A DNA stretch of 49,947 nucleotides from Acidobacteriota bacterium (lineage in GTDB: Bacteria > Acidobacteriota > Terriglobia > Bryobacterales > Bryobacteraceae), in contig CANIVU010000060.1 in assembly GCA_947470805.1 (NCBI GenBank), positions 1 to 49,947 of the forward strand. The letters are read 5' to 3'. A program made the position numbers and the translations under genes. How positions within the stretch are numbered: the stretch's first letter is position 1; every line of letters begins with the position of its first letter. The notes beneath the pieces were generated by a model. That model worked only from the letters and a program-made list of their open reading frames with translations, made no database searches and was not told the DNA's origin. Shown one piece after another: positions 1-8,288 of this stretch.

Positions 1-126
1 GACTCGTTGGTGAATGACGCGGCGTATTTGTTGCTGGATCAGGCTTTGCTGATTGAGGGGATTGCGCTGGAGGACCCGGCCGGGTTTGTGCAGCGTTTGA
101 ACCGGGTGTTGGCTAAGGCTGTTTAG
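1..126 (+). CDS. htpG: Molecular chaperone HtpG (Hsp90), C-terminal end only
   Basis: The frame is open from the window edge and ends at TAG 124-126, giving 41 residues. The ending ([11 protein letters not shown], then [15 protein letters not shown]) matches the conserved C-terminal dimerisation helices of bacterial HtpG, which typically read LLDQALLAEG...LEDP..F..R.N.LL. HtpG is an ATP-dependent cytosolic chaperone. Only the last about 6 percent of the protein is visible, so the ATPase and middle domains cannot be judged. A hairpin with a T-run follows 13 bases after the stop, consistent with the end of a transcription unit. The assignment rests on this short signature alone. Confidence 0.8.
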   Translation, partial: DSLVNDAAYLLLDQALLIEGIALEDPAGFVQRLNRVLAKAV

Positions 127-139
127 TTCTGTTTGTTGG

Positions 140-177
140 GGCCGCTCCTTGTTATTCGGGGGCGGCCTTTTTCTTTT
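140..177 (+). terminator. Rho-independent terminator after htpG
   Basis: A 9-bp stem (GGCCGCTCC at 140-148 with GGGGCGGCC at 159-167, one G-U pair) closes a loop of about 10 bases and is followed by TTTTTCTTTT (168-177). It is correctly oriented to stop htpG transcription. The minus-strand DUF1501 gene ends at 188, so the element sits between convergent genes. Confidence 0.8.
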
Positions 178-187
178 GGGGCGGCGG

Positions 188-1606
188 TTAGGCGAGGAGG
201 TCTTTGACGACGTTGCCGGCGACGTCGGTCAGGCGGAAGTTGCGGCCGCTGTAGGGGTAGGTGAGCCGGGTGTGTTCGAGGCCGAGTTGGTGGAGAACGG
301 TGGCGTGCATGTCGTGGACGTGCACCTTTTTTTCCACTGACTGGTAGCCGAATTCATCTGTCGCGCCGTGCGCGTAGCCGCCTTTGAAGCCGCCTCCGGC
401 GAGGACTGTGGTGAAGCCTTCGTTGTTGTGGTTGCGGCCGTTTTGGACGTTGATTCTTCCCGCTACTTCGGTCCAGGGGCGGCGGCCGAATTCGCCGCCG
501 ATGATGACGATGGTTTCTTTCAGGAGGCCGGAGGTTTTGAGGTCGCTGAGCAGGGCGGCGATGGGTTGATCGGCCTGGCGGGCGAGGCGGCGGTGGACGA
601 GGATGTCGTGATGGCTGTCCCAGGGCTTGTCGTTGCCGGCGTAGACCTGGACGGCGCGGACGCCGCGTTCGATGAGGCGGCGGGCGACGAGGCAGCCGCG
701 GGCGAAGTCGCCGTCGCGGGTGGCGGACTTGATGTGCATCTCCTCGTTTTCGTGCTGGTCGGCGCCGTAGCGGGCGCGGGTTTCGGCGGATTCCTTGGCG
801 ATGTCGAAGGCTTCGAGCGCCTCCGATTGCATACGGTAGGCGATCTCCATGGACTGGATGCGGCCTTCGAGTTGGGCGTCGCCGCCGCGCGCGGCGAGCT
901 CCATTTTGTTGAGCTTTTGCCAGAGTTCGACGCGGCGCTTCTGTTCGGCGGCGTTGCCGCTGCGGTCGCGGATGTGCTGGATCATCTTCTCCGGATCGGA
1001 CTCGTCGGCCGGGACGTAGGTGCCCTGGTAGGCGGCGGGGAGAAAGGATGAACTCCAGAGCTGGGGGCCGACGTCGGGGACGCCGGCGCAGAGGGCGATG
1101 AAGCCGGGGAGGTTGCGGTTTTCGCTGCCGAGGCCGTAGGTGGTCCAGGCGCCCCAGGAGGGGAAGCCGGGGATGACGCGGCCGGAGTTCATCTGCATCA
1201 TGGCCTGCTGGTGGGCGGGGAGGTCCGTGTGCATGGACCGGATGACGCAGAGATCGTCGGCGTGGGCGGCGGCGGTTTTGGCGAAGAGTTCGCTGACTTC
1301 GAGGCCGGATTGGCCGTACTTCTTGAAGGCAAACGGGGAGCGCATGACGGTGCCGCGTTCCTGCTTGGCGGCTTTGTAATCGCCGGGCATGGGCTGGCCG
1401 TGATACTTGGCGAGCGATGGCTTGGGGTCGAATGTGTCGACTTGGGAAGGGCCGCCGTTCAAGAAGAGAAAGATGACTTGTTTGGCTTTTGGCGCGAAGT
1501 GCGGGGACTTGGGGGCGAGGGAGGCCGATTCGGCTTGGAGGAGCTGGGCGAGGCCGATGGCGCCGAAGCCGTTGGTCATTCGAAGGAGAGCGTCGCGACG
1601 GTTCAT
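188..1606 (-). CDS. DUF1501 family exported protein
   Basis: The 472-residue protein has a Tat-like start (MNRRDALLRM, twin arginine at residues 3-4) and the family signature GGPSQVDTFDPKP at residues 51-63. The C-terminal part has GGEFGRRPW and the segment VHDMHATVLHQLG. DUF1501 proteins have a sulfatase/alkaline-phosphatase-like fold and are nearly always encoded beside DUF1549/DUF1553 cytochrome-type proteins in Planctomycetes, Verrucomicrobia and Solibacter relatives; no substrate is established. Here the partner gene lies 9 bases upstream on the same strand. Its stop codon TAG forms part of the AGGA ribosome site for this ATG, so the two are probably translated from one mRNA. A second such pair lies at 16761-20169. 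The family call is firm and the function is unknown. Confidence 0.9.
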   Translation of the reverse strand: MNRRDALLRMTNGFGAIGLAQLLQAESASLAPKSPHFAPKAKQVIFLFLNGGPSQVDTFDPKPSLAKYHGQPMPGDYKAAKQERGTVMRSPFAFKKYGQSGLEVSELFAKTAAAHADDLCVIRSMHTDLPAHQQAMMQMNSGRVIPGFPSWGAWTTYGLGSENRNLPGFIALCAGVPDVGPQLWSSSFLPAAYQGTYVPADESDPEKMIQHIRDRSGNAAEQKRRVELWQKLNKMELAARGGDAQLEGRIQSMEIAYRMQSEALEAFDIAKESAETRARYGADQHENEEMHIKSATRDGDFARGCLVARRLIERGVRAVQVYAGNDKPWDSHHDILVHRRLARQADQPIAALLSDLKTSGLLKETIVIIGGEFGRRPWTEVAGRINVQNGRNHNNEGFTTVLAGGGFKGGYAHGATDEFGYQSVEKKVHVHDMHATVLHQLGLEHTRLTYPYSGRNFRLTDVAGNVVKDLLA

Positions 1607-1615
1607 TGGGGATTC

Positions 1616-4186
1616 CTAGTTGACGAAGAGTAGTTCGTTGGCGCTGAGGAGGACTTGGGCATAGGCGCGCCAATCGCCCGAGGCGGTGAACTCTTTGCCA
1701 AGCGCGAGTTCTTCATTGGTGGCGTTGCGGCCGTAGAGGGTGCGGTAGGCCTGGTGGATTTTTTCGTCCGGGGCGCCGGTTAGCTTGGCTGCCAGGGCGG
1801 CGGCGCGGGCGGCGATGAATTCCCCGTTGAGGAAGTAGAGCTGCTGGAGAGGCGTGGCGGTGACGATGCGTTTTTCGGCGGTGAGGTTGGGGTTGGGGAA
1901 ATCGAACAGGGCGAGAGTTCCGTCGAGTTTGCGGCGGCTGATCATGCCGTAGATGGAGCGCTTTTTGTTGTCCGGTTTTTCGAGGGGGACGGGGTTGGTG
2001 CCGGGAGTTGTGTCGAGCTCGCCGCTCAGGTGGAGGAAGGTGTCGCGCATGGCTTCGGCGTCGAGACGTTGGCGGTTGGCGCGCCAGAGGAGGCGGTTGT
2101 CGGGATCGACTTCCTGGTTCTTCGGGTTCTGTTCGGCGGAGCGCTGGTAGGCTTCCGACAGCATGATGGCGCGGTGAAGCTTTTTCATCGACCAGTTGTT
2201 GGCGATGAATTCGCTGGCGAGGTGATCGAGCAGGGCGGGGTGGCTGGGCGTGTCGCCCATGCGGCCGAAGTTGGAGACGGTGCGGACGATGCCTTCGCCG
2301 AAGTGGTGCTGCCAGATGCGGTTGACCATGACGCGGGCGGTGAGAGGGTTGTCGGGGCTGACGATGGCTTCGGCAAGTTCGAGGCGGCCGGCGCCTTTGG
2401 TGAAGGGCTTGGGCTCGTCTTTGGAGAGGATGGAGAGGAAGGCGCGGGGGGCTTCGTCGCCTTGATTTTCGGGGACGCCGCCGATGGCGATGCGCTCGTT
2501 GATGGGGGTGGGGTTGTCCTTGATGACGTGGGCGAAGGCGTATTGCGGGGGGAGGGCCGATTGGAGGTCTTTCAGCTCGGCGCGCACGTCGTTCAGGTAG
2601 TTTTTCCAGCGGCCGGTGAGGAAGCGTTCGATGGTGCCGTCGGAGGTGTAGTAGCCGCGGTTGGGGCCGAACCAGAGGACGCCGTCTTCTTCCTGTTTGA
2701 ACTCGCGGCCGTAGAAATCGTTGAAGAAGAGATCGCGCCAAAGGAAGTAGCGGTTGGGCGGGAGGGCGTAGGTTTCGCCCTTGACGTTGTCGGTGTTTTT
2801 GGTGCCTTGTTGCAGGTTCTTTTCGTCGACTTTTTTGCGTTCGGCGAGGACGGCGAGGGCTTCCTGGCGGAACTTGGAGAGGTCGAAGTTTTCGTTCTGC
2901 CAGCCTTGGAGGTAGGTGTTATCGACGGGGCCGGTTTTCAGGTATTTTGTCCAGCGGGCGAGGACTTCGGCGTCGAGGCCATCGGTGGGGGCCGACGGGT
3001 TGCGGACGGCGCGGATGTAGCGCGGGGATTCGCTGGCCAGCATTTCGGCGAGCTCTTCGGCTTGGGCCTTTAAGAAGGCTTCGATGCGCTTTTTGACGTC
3101 GGTGATTTTCTTGTCCTGGGCTTTGTAGGCCTTGACCTGGTCGGCGGGGGCGAGTTCGAATTCACCGCGTTTGGTGGAGCTGAAGACGCCTTGGAGTGCG
3201 TAGTAGTCTTTCGTCGGGATGGGGTCGAATTTGTGGTCGTGGCACTGGGCGCAGGCGCCGGTCAAGGCCATGAAGCCTCGGGTGGTGACGTCGACACGAT
3301 CGTCGGTGAGTTCGGGGGAGAGGCCGTAGAAGCCGAGGCCGATGGCGTGTTCTTTGTTGTCGAGCTGGTCGCCGGCGATTTGGGCCTTTACGAACTGGTC
3401 GTAGGGCATGTCGCGATTGAAGGCGTCGATGACCCAATTTCGGTAGCGGAAAGAGTTGGGGTAGGGGAGATCGACGTCGGAGTCCATGCGGTCGTCGGAG
3501 TAGCGGGCGACGTCGAGCCAGTAGCGGGCCCAGCGTTCGCCGTAGTGTTTGGAGGCGAGGAGCTTGTCGACGACCTTGGCGAAGGCGTTGGGGGATTTGT
3601 CGTTTTCGAAATCGCGGACTTCGGCGAAGGAGGGGGGGAGGCCGGTGAGATCGATGTAGGCGCGGCGGATGAGGTCGCGGCGGGTGGCGGGTTTGTTGGG
3701 GGTGAGCTGTTTGGCTTTGAGCTGTTCGTTGATGAATTGATCGATGTTGCCGGGCGTTTTGGCGATGGGTTGGAAGGCCCAGAATTTGCGCTGTTCGGCG
3801 GTGATGACGTATTTGCCTTTGCCGGTGTTGGTGGATTTCGTTTCGGGCCAGAAGGCGCCTTCCTTGATCCAGGAGGTGAGGATGGCGATTTCGGCATCGG
3901 GCATGCGTGGGGCGCCGAGGGGCATCTTCATCTTGTCGTTGGTGTGGGCGACGGCTTGGATGAGGAGGCTTTCTTCGGGCTTGCCGGGGACGACGGCGGG
4001 GCCGGTTTTGCCGCCTTTGAGGAGGCCGTTGCGCGAGTTGACGGCGAGGCCGCCGAGGGGGGCGGTGGAGTGGCAGCCATAGCAGCGATTGGCCAGGATG
4101 GGCCGGACTTTCATCTCGAAGTTTTCGGCGGCCGTGTCCGGCGCGGCGAACAACGGGGCCGCGCAGAATAGGAGGGCTAAACGCAT
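1616..4186 (-). CDS. PSCyt1 - DUF1549 - DUF1553 (PSD1) exported cytochrome-type protein
   Basis: The 856-residue protein starts at ATG 4186-4184, giving the signal peptide MRLALLFCAAPLFAAP; the frame stays open upstream to 4462, but that extension is basic low-complexity sequence inside the glyoxalase gene on the other strand. A PSCyt1 haem motif CYGCH is at residues 35-39. DUF1549 follows from about residue 130 and contains the family motif CAQCHDHKFDPIP. DUF1553 fills the C-terminal third, with the segment NPLTARVMVNRIWQHHFG. Proteins of this type are periplasmic or surface-located and of unknown catalytic role; the two CxxCH sites suggest covalent haem. It forms an operon with the DUF1501 gene that follows. 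A TANNNT box at 4194-4199 lies 7 bases from the ATG and supports this start. Confidence 0.9.
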   Translation of the reverse strand: MRLALLFCAAPLFAAPDTAAENFEMKVRPILANRCYGCHSTAPLGGLAVNSRNGLLKGGKTGPAVVPGKPEESLLIQAVAHTNDKMKMPLGAPRMPDAEIAILTSWIKEGAFWPETKSTNTGKGKYVITAEQRKFWAFQPIAKTPGNIDQFINEQLKAKQLTPNKPATRRDLIRRAYIDLTGLPPSFAEVRDFENDKSPNAFAKVVDKLLASKHYGERWARYWLDVARYSDDRMDSDVDLPYPNSFRYRNWVIDAFNRDMPYDQFVKAQIAGDQLDNKEHAIGLGFYGLSPELTDDRVDVTTRGFMALTGACAQCHDHKFDPIPTKDYYALQGVFSSTKRGEFELAPADQVKAYKAQDKKITDVKKRIEAFLKAQAEELAEMLASESPRYIRAVRNPSAPTDGLDAEVLARWTKYLKTGPVDNTYLQGWQNENFDLSKFRQEALAVLAERKKVDEKNLQQGTKNTDNVKGETYALPPNRYFLWRDLFFNDFYGREFKQEEDGVLWFGPNRGYYTSDGTIERFLTGRWKNYLNDVRAELKDLQSALPPQYAFAHVIKDNPTPINERIAIGGVPENQGDEAPRAFLSILSKDEPKPFTKGAGRLELAEAIVSPDNPLTARVMVNRIWQHHFGEGIVRTVSNFGRMGDTPSHPALLDHLASEFIANNWSMKKLHRAIMLSEAYQRSAEQNPKNQEVDPDNRLLWRANRQRLDAEAMRDTFLHLSGELDTTPGTNPVPLEKPDNKKRSIYGMISRRKLDGTLALFDFPNPNLTAEKRIVTATPLQQLYFLNGEFIAARAAALAAKLTGAPDEKIHQAYRTLYGRNATNEELALGKEFTASGDWRAYAQVLLSANELLFVN

Positions 4187-4193
4187 AGGTCTG

Positions 4194-4199
4194 ATGCTA
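4194..4199 (-). promoter_or_regulatory. -10 box (TAGCAT) of the PSCyt1/PSD1 gene, leaderless
   Basis: Reading on the minus strand, TAGCAT ends 7 bases before the ATG at 4186. There is no Shine-Dalgarno sequence. This is one of a window-wide set of TANNNT boxes 6-9 bases from start codons. Confidence 0.5.
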
Positions 4200-4216
4200 T
4201 CAAAACGTTGGGCGGG

Positions 4217-4222
4217 TATAGT
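4217..4222 (+). promoter_or_regulatory. -10 box (TATAGT) of the glyoxalase-fold gene, leaderless
   Basis: TATAGT matches the sigma-70 -10 consensus at 5 of 6 positions and ends 6 bases before ATG 4229. Transcription would start at or beside the start codon. The box decides ATG 4229 over the upstream TTG at 4208. Confidence 0.65.
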
Positions 4223-4228
4223 GATGGG

Positions 4229-4606
4229 ATGCGCGGGAATGTACAGCAGGCGGTGCCGTTTTTCCATGTGACGGATATGGAGCGGGCGTTGCGGTTTTAT
4301 TGTGACGGGTTGGGGGCGGTGCGGACGAAGGAGTGGGCGCCGGAGGGACGGATTCGCTGGTGTTGGTTGGAGTTGGGCGGGGCGGCGGTGATGTTGCAGA
4401 CGGGCGTGCCGGAGCGGGCGACGGTGTGTTTTATGTGTGTGGATGCGGTGGCTTTGTATCATGCGTTTTTGGCGCAGGGGGTGGAGGCGACGCGGCCGTT
4501 TGTGGGGAATGGGTTGTGGGTGACGACGGTGACGGACCCGGATGGGTACCGGTTGGAGTTTGAGAGTCCGACGGAGGTGGAGGAGGAGACGGTGTATGGA
4601 GGATGA
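4229..4606 (+). CDS. Glyoxalase/bleomycin-resistance (VOC) superfamily protein
   Basis: The 125-residue protein has a typical single vicinal-oxygen-chelate layout: an N-terminal strand with His13 (PFFHVTDMERALRFY), a VAL-type helix, and the C-terminal DPDGYRLEF motif with Glu110. His13 and Glu110 are the likely metal ligands. Members bind or isomerise small molecules, and many are dioxygenases, fosfomycin or bleomycin resistance proteins or simply binding proteins; nothing here picks a substrate. Start ATG 4229 is chosen because a TATAGT -10 box sits 6 bases upstream. The stop overlaps the next gene by 11 bases, so the two are co-transcribed. Confidence 0.85.
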   Translation: MRGNVQQAVPFFHVTDMERALRFYCDGLGAVRTKEWAPEGRIRWCWLELGGAAVMLQTGVPERATVCFMCVDAVALYHAFLAQGVEATRPFVGNGLWVTTVTDPDGYRLEFESPTEVEEETVYGG

Positions 4607-4898
4607 GTGGGTGGCGGCGGGGATGGCGTTGGAGGGCGTGACGTTTGATGGGGTGTTGCGGGTGGGCGGGCGGTTTATGGCGGGGATGGCGAAGCACCGG
4701 TCGGCGGAGGCGAATTCGTTAGTCGTGCGGGTGGGGGCGGAGGAGAGGGAGGCGATGTTGGCGGAGCGGCCTGAGGTTTATTACTTGACCGATTATTACC
4801 GGCCGCATGGGGTGGTGCTGGTGCGGTTGGGGCAGGTTTCCGAAGGGGAGTTGCGGGATTTGTTGCGGACTTCGTGGCGGATTACGCGAGGGTGTTGA
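4596..4898 (+). CDS. MmcQ/YjbR-like (DUF419-type) small protein
   Basis: The 100-residue protein runs from MEDEWVAAGM to the end WRITRGC. It has the compact alpha/beta pattern of the MmcQ/YjbR family: a segment with KHRSAEANSLVVRV, then REAMLAERPEVYYLTDYYRPHGVVLVRL, then a helix leading to LLRTSW. Members are double-wing DNA-binding-like proteins with no proven function. The start is ATG 4596, preceded by a strong AGGAGGAG at 4581-4588 inside the glyoxalase gene, which it overlaps by 11 bases. Translational coupling with the glyoxalase gene is likely. Confidence 0.7.
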   Translation: MEDEWVAAGMALEGVTFDGVLRVGGRFMAGMAKHRSAEANSLVVRVGAEEREAMLAERPEVYYLTDYYRPHGVVLVRLGQVSEGELRDLLRTSWRITRGC

Positions 4899-4920
4899 GG
4901 GGCGGGCGAGTTGTGCGCTT

Positions 4921-4950
4921 GGGGACACGCTGAAGCATGTCCCCGCGGGG
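4921..4950. repeat. Hairpin between convergent genes (REP-like or terminator)
   Basis: GGGGACA at 4921-4927 pairs with TGTCCCC at 4938-4944, with an inner GCT/AGC pair. The overlapping CCCCGCGGGG at 4941-4950 can form a competing stem and is followed by TGTTTT. The element fills the 75-bp space between the convergent MmcQ-like and PIG-L genes. It could be a bidirectional terminator or a copy of a dispersed palindromic repeat. Confidence 0.5.
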
Positions 4951-4973
4951 TGTTTTGCTGTGGTGGGGATAGG

Positions 4974-5948
4974 CTACAACGGGACGGCGTTTTGGGAGAT
5001 GTATTCGTCGATGGGGTTTTCGTCGCGGCTGACGTAGTGGTAGACCTCGGCGTATTTGACGCCGTGTTGTTTGCCGCGGACACGGTCGCGGGACAGGGCG
5101 AAGTACTTCGTGTAGTTCTTGTTGGCCGTTGCGTCGTCGTTGCCGAGGATGGGGAGTTTCTTGCCTTGGGCGGCGAGCTTTGCTTTCAGGAAGGCGCCGT
5201 TGTTGCCGGCGGGGCCTTGGGTGACGTTGGCAAGGTTGGCGTGGACTTTGCCGTCGATGTAGTCGCTGATGTCGACGACGCGGTTGACGATCTGGGGGCC
5301 GCGGGCGAAGTAGTAGGCGTCTTGGGGACCGTGGGGCGTGAGGCCGGCTTTGAAGTGTTCGGGGTAGTCCCAACGGCTCGACGCCATCCAGAAGGCCGAT
5401 TCGACGGCCTTGGCGGTGATGACGTGATCGGGGTTGCGCTCGTAGAGGGAGGACGGGTCGTAGACGATGACGGTGTCGACTTTGAGGACGCGGAAGAGGA
5501 AGATGAGGCGGGCGCGGATTTCGACCAGCGGCCAGGCGTCCATGTTGTGGTTGGGGTAGTTCAGGAAGAACGACTCCTTGCACTTCAAGCGGCGGCCGAC
5601 TTCGTAGGTGTCCTGCTCGTTCTTGTAAACGATGTCGCCGATGGAGGGGCCGGTGCCGGCCATCGAGTCATTGGAGAGGGTGATCAAGTAGCCGGTGTAG
5701 CCTTCGTCGATGAGCTTCAGGCAGAGGCCGCCGGCGAAGATGGGGACGTCGTCACAGTGGGGCTGGATGGCGGCGAAGACTTTGCCCTTGTGGGGCTGGC
5801 CGCTCGCCTTGCGTTCAATGGTGACGGGGACGTTGTAGGCAACGCCGCCTGTTCCACCGGACTGGTATTCGCGGTCGATCTGGGGTTCGGCGGGTCCTTG
5901 CATAAGGCCCGCGGAGAGGCTGGTTCCAAAGAAGTTCCGGCGTTGCAT
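4974..5948 (-). CDS. PIG-L (LmbE-like) family deacetylase, exported
   Basis: The 324-residue protein has the PIG-L zinc motif as PHCDD at residues 63-67 (family form HPDD) followed by a GG pair, and the distal NPDH motif at 172-175. PIG-L enzymes are zinc-dependent N-deacetylases of GlcNAc-type or related amides. The start MQRRNFFGTSLSAGL looks like a weak Tat or lipoprotein-less export signal, so a periplasmic location is likely. The Asp to Cys change in the first motif (PHCDD rather than HPDD) is notable because it sits next to the catalytic Asp pair. It is transcribed divergently from gntP with overlapping -10 boxes. Confidence 0.85.
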   Translation of the reverse strand: MQRRNFFGTSLSAGLMQGPAEPQIDREYQSGGTGGVAYNVPVTIERKASGQPHKGKVFAAIQPHCDDVPIFAGGLCLKLIDEGYTGYLITLSNDSMAGTGPSIGDIVYKNEQDTYEVGRRLKCKESFFLNYPNHNMDAWPLVEIRARLIFLFRVLKVDTVIVYDPSSLYERNPDHVITAKAVESAFWMASSRWDYPEHFKAGLTPHGPQDAYYFARGPQIVNRVVDISDYIDGKVHANLANVTQGPAGNNGAFLKAKLAAQGKKLPILGNDDATANKNYTKYFALSRDRVRGKQHGVKYAEVYHYVSRDENPIDEYISQNAVPL

Positions 5949-5954
5949 TCATAG

Positions 5955-5960
5955 AGTGTA
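5955..5960 (-). promoter_or_regulatory. -10 box (TACACT) of the PIG-L gene, leaderless
   Basis: On the minus strand TACACT (4 of 6 to consensus) ends 6 bases before the ATG at 5948. It overlaps by two bases the -10 box of the divergent permease gene. Confidence 0.6.
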
Positions 5961-5964
5961 AACT
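5959..5964 (+). promoter_or_regulatory. -10 box (TAAACT) of the GntP permease gene
   Basis: TAAACT ends 9 bases before GTG 5974, which supports that start over ATG 6004. It shares two bases with the divergent PIG-L -10 box. Confidence 0.5.
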
Positions 5965-5973
5965 AACGGGTTC

Positions 5974-7311
5974 GTGCCAGATAACGGATCCTTCCTCCTC
6001 ACTATGACGCTGGGCGCTATTGCGCTCCTGCTGTTCCTGATTCTTGCGGTTCGGCTGCATGCCTTTCTTGCGCTGCTGATTAGTTCCATGGCGCTGGGGC
6101 TTGGCGTGGGCATGGAGCCGGTGAAAGTCATCAAATCCATACAGGCCGGGTTTGGGGATGCGCTGGGATTTATTGCCGTCGTTGTGGCGTTGGGCGCGAT
6201 GATTGGGCGGTTTCTGGAACACTCTGGCGGCGGGCGGGTGCTGGCCGATTGGCTGTTGCAGAAGTTTGGAAAAGAGAACGCGGTGTGGGCCGTGCTGGTG
6301 GCCGCGTTCATGGTGGGGTTGCCGATTTTCTTTGAAGTCGGGTTCATCATTCTTGTCCCGCTGGCCTGGAGTTTGGCGAAGGAATCGAAGAAATCGTTGC
6401 TGTATTATGGGCTGCCGATGACGGCGGCGTTGACGGTGACGCACGCGATGGTGCCGCCGCATCCGGCGCCTTCGGCGGCCGCGTCGTTATTGGGCGCGGA
6501 CCTGGGGCGGACGATTTTGTATGGGGCGATGCTGTCGATCCCGATGGCGATTTCGGGCGGCATTTTGTACGGCCGGTGGATTGCGAACCGGTTGTTCATT
6601 CCGGTGCCGGAGATGGCGACGCGGGTGAAGGAAGAGAAGTCGCCGTATCCGGATCCGAGCGTGGGGCTGGTGATTCTGGTTCTGGTTTTGCCGGTGCTGT
6701 TTATCTTTGCTTCGTCGGTGGCCGATATTGCGAAGTTTCAATCGGGCGGGGTGCTGGGGTTCCTGGGCCATCCGTTTACGGCGTTGCTGATTACGGCGCT
6801 GGTAGCGATGTACGCGTTTGGCGTGCGGCGCGGATTGAACCGGGATGCGTTGGGCAAGATGGCGACCGATTCGCTGGCGCCGATTGGGACGCTGCTGGCG
6901 ATTATGGGCGGTGGCGGGGCGTTTAAGCAGATTATCGTGGACTCGGGCGTGGGGCCGTATGCGGGGAAACTGCTGGCGTCGTCGGCGATTTCGCCGTTGG
7001 TGGTTGCCTATTTAGTGGCGGCGGCGATGCGGATGGCGCAGGGTTCGGCGACTGTGGCGATCATCACGGCGGCCGGCATTGTGGCGCCGCTGGTGAAGGG
7101 TATTCCGGGGTACCAGCCGGAGATGATTGTGCTGGCGTTGAGCGCGGGCGGGACGATTCTTTCGCACGTGAACGACGCCGGGTTCTGGATTGTGAACGAG
7201 TACTTCGGCATGACGGTGCCGCAGACGTTGCAGAGCTGGACGACGATGAAGGTGATTACGTCGTTGGTCGGCATTGCCTGTATTTTGACGGCGCAGGCGC
7301 TGTTCTTTTAG
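5974..7311 (+). CDS. GntP family gluconate-type proton symporter
   Basis: The 445-residue protein is highly hydrophobic, with about 12 predicted membrane segments, and carries GntP-family stretches such as EHSGGGRVLADWLL, MVPPHPAP and GGGGAFKQIIVDSGVG. The family imports gluconate and related sugar acids (glycerate, fructuronate, serine) with protons across the inner membrane. The start is GTG 5974, with ATG 6004 in the same frame as an alternative. It is not in an obvious operon. The SelA-like PLP enzyme nearby at 8289 belongs to a family that includes sugar-acid ammonia-lyases, so a link to amino-sugar acid use is possible but only inferred. The substrate is not determined. Confidence 0.9.
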   Translation: MPDNGSFLLTMTLGAIALLLFLILAVRLHAFLALLISSMALGLGVGMEPVKVIKSIQAGFGDALGFIAVVVALGAMIGRFLEHSGGGRVLADWLLQKFGKENAVWAVLVAAFMVGLPIFFEVGFIILVPLAWSLAKESKKSLLYYGLPMTAALTVTHAMVPPHPAPSAAASLLGADLGRTILYGAMLSIPMAISGGILYGRWIANRLFIPVPEMATRVKEEKSPYPDPSVGLVILVLVLPVLFIFASSVADIAKFQSGGVLGFLGHPFTALLITALVAMYAFGVRRGLNRDALGKMATDSLAPIGTLLAIMGGGGAFKQIIVDSGVGPYAGKLLASSAISPLVVAYLVAAAMRMAQGSATVAIITAAGIVAPLVKGIPGYQPEMIVLALSAGGTILSHVNDAGFWIVNEYFGMTVPQTLQSWTTMKVITSLVGIACILTAQALFF

Positions 7312-7315
7312 GCCG

Positions 7316-7337
7316 CAGCGGGTTATCTGCCCCGCTG
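7316..7337. terminator. Hairpin between convergent genes
   Basis: CAGCGGG at 7316-7322 pairs perfectly with CCCGCTG at 7331-7337 across an 8-base loop. There is no clear T-run on either strand, so function as a terminator is uncertain. Confidence 0.35.
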
Positions 7338-7344
7338 AACTGGG

Positions 7345-8229
7345 TTAAGTGGCGCGGCTGCGGACGACTTCGACCGAGCAAGTAGCCTGGGAGGCGAGGG
7401 CTTCCGAGACGCTGCCCATGAGGATGCGCTGGGCGCCGCGGCGGCCGTGCGAGCCGACGACGAGGACATCGGCGCCCCAATCGCGGGCTTCGTGGAGGAT
7501 GACGTCCTTGGTTCCATCGAGGAGAACGGAGACGGATTGGCTGACGTCGAGACCGGCGCCGGCGAGGATGGCCTGGGCGCGGGTGACGGCGGTTTGGGCG
7601 CGGGTGAGCGCTTCTTCGCGGAGCTTCTGGACCTCCCCGGAATGGACAAAGGGTGGCTCAAATAGGGCATGCATGGTGGGGAGGACGACTTCGACCACGC
7701 TGAGGATTCTGACTTGCGTGCGGGGCGGCCAGGGGCGATTGGCGATGGCGTAGGCAGCGACTTCGGAATAGGCCGAGCCATCGGTGGCGAGCAGTATTTT
7801 GCGGGCCTGCACGGCTTCTTCGAGGCGGGGGCGGATGATGGAGACGGAGCATTCGGCGTGGCGAAGGGTGTGGGCGGCGACGTTGCCGAGGAAGAAGTGG
7901 GTGAGCGGGTTGACACGGTGGGACCCGACGACGATGAGGTCCGGCTTGGTGTCTTCGGCGCGTTCCTGGATGACGGTTTTGGGGTCCCCGGTGGCGATGT
8001 TGCCATGGGCGCTGATGCCGCACATGCGAAGAATGGCGGTGGACTTCTCGATTAAGTCCTTCGCCTGGTGGTAGGCGGATTCGAGGGTCTCCGACATGGC
8101 CCAGAGTTGGCCTTGTTCGACGACTGTGAGGAGTTCGACGGTGGTGCCCTCGGGCCAGGGGCGGCCGGCTACTTCTTCGACGGCGACTTCACTGGCCGGG
8201 GTCTCATCGATGGCAAGTAGGATTTTCAT
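7345..8229 (-). CDS. Universal stress protein, tandem UspA domains
   Basis: The 294-residue protein holds two UspA domains of about 145 residues, starting MKILLAIDETP and RKILLATDGSAYSEVA. Each domain ends with the ATP-binding loop (VVGSHRVNPLTHFFLGNVA and VVGSHGRRGAQRILMGSVSE), so both may bind ATP. Double-domain Usps are cytosolic proteins that respond to energy, redox or envelope stress. The start is ATG 8229; the open frame extends 17 codons further, but MKILLAID is the usual family start. It converges with gntP and diverges from the SelA-like gene. I found no TANNNT box in the usual place, so its promoter is unclear. Confidence 0.9.
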   Translation of the reverse strand: MKILLAIDETPASEVAVEEVAGRPWPEGTTVELLTVVEQGQLWAMSETLESAYHQAKDLIEKSTAILRMCGISAHGNIATGDPKTVIQERAEDTKPDLIVVGSHRVNPLTHFFLGNVAAHTLRHAECSVSIIRPRLEEAVQARKILLATDGSAYSEVAAYAIANRPWPPRTQVRILSVVEVVLPTMHALFEPPFVHSGEVQKLREEALTRAQTAVTRAQAILAGAGLDVSQSVSVLLDGTKDVILHEARDWGADVLVVGSHGRRGAQRILMGSVSEALASQATCSVEVVRSRAT

Positions 8230-8274
8230 GGCGATTGTGAGAGAGCACGTTGAATGCCAATCGGCGGGAGCGGT

Positions 8275-8280
8275 TAACAT
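8275..8280 (+). promoter_or_regulatory. -10 box (TAACAT) of the SelA-like gene, leaderless
   Basis: TAACAT ends 8 bases before ATG 8289, with no Shine-Dalgarno sequence between. TTGAAT about 19 bases further upstream is a possible -35. Confidence 0.55.
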
Positions 8281-8288
8281 AGACAGTC

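Noticed and set aside
4187-4462. 92-codon N-terminal extension of the PSCyt1/PSD1 protein
   Set aside because: The extension is basic low-complexity sequence antisense to the glyoxalase gene, and the signal peptide begins at the ATG at 4186.
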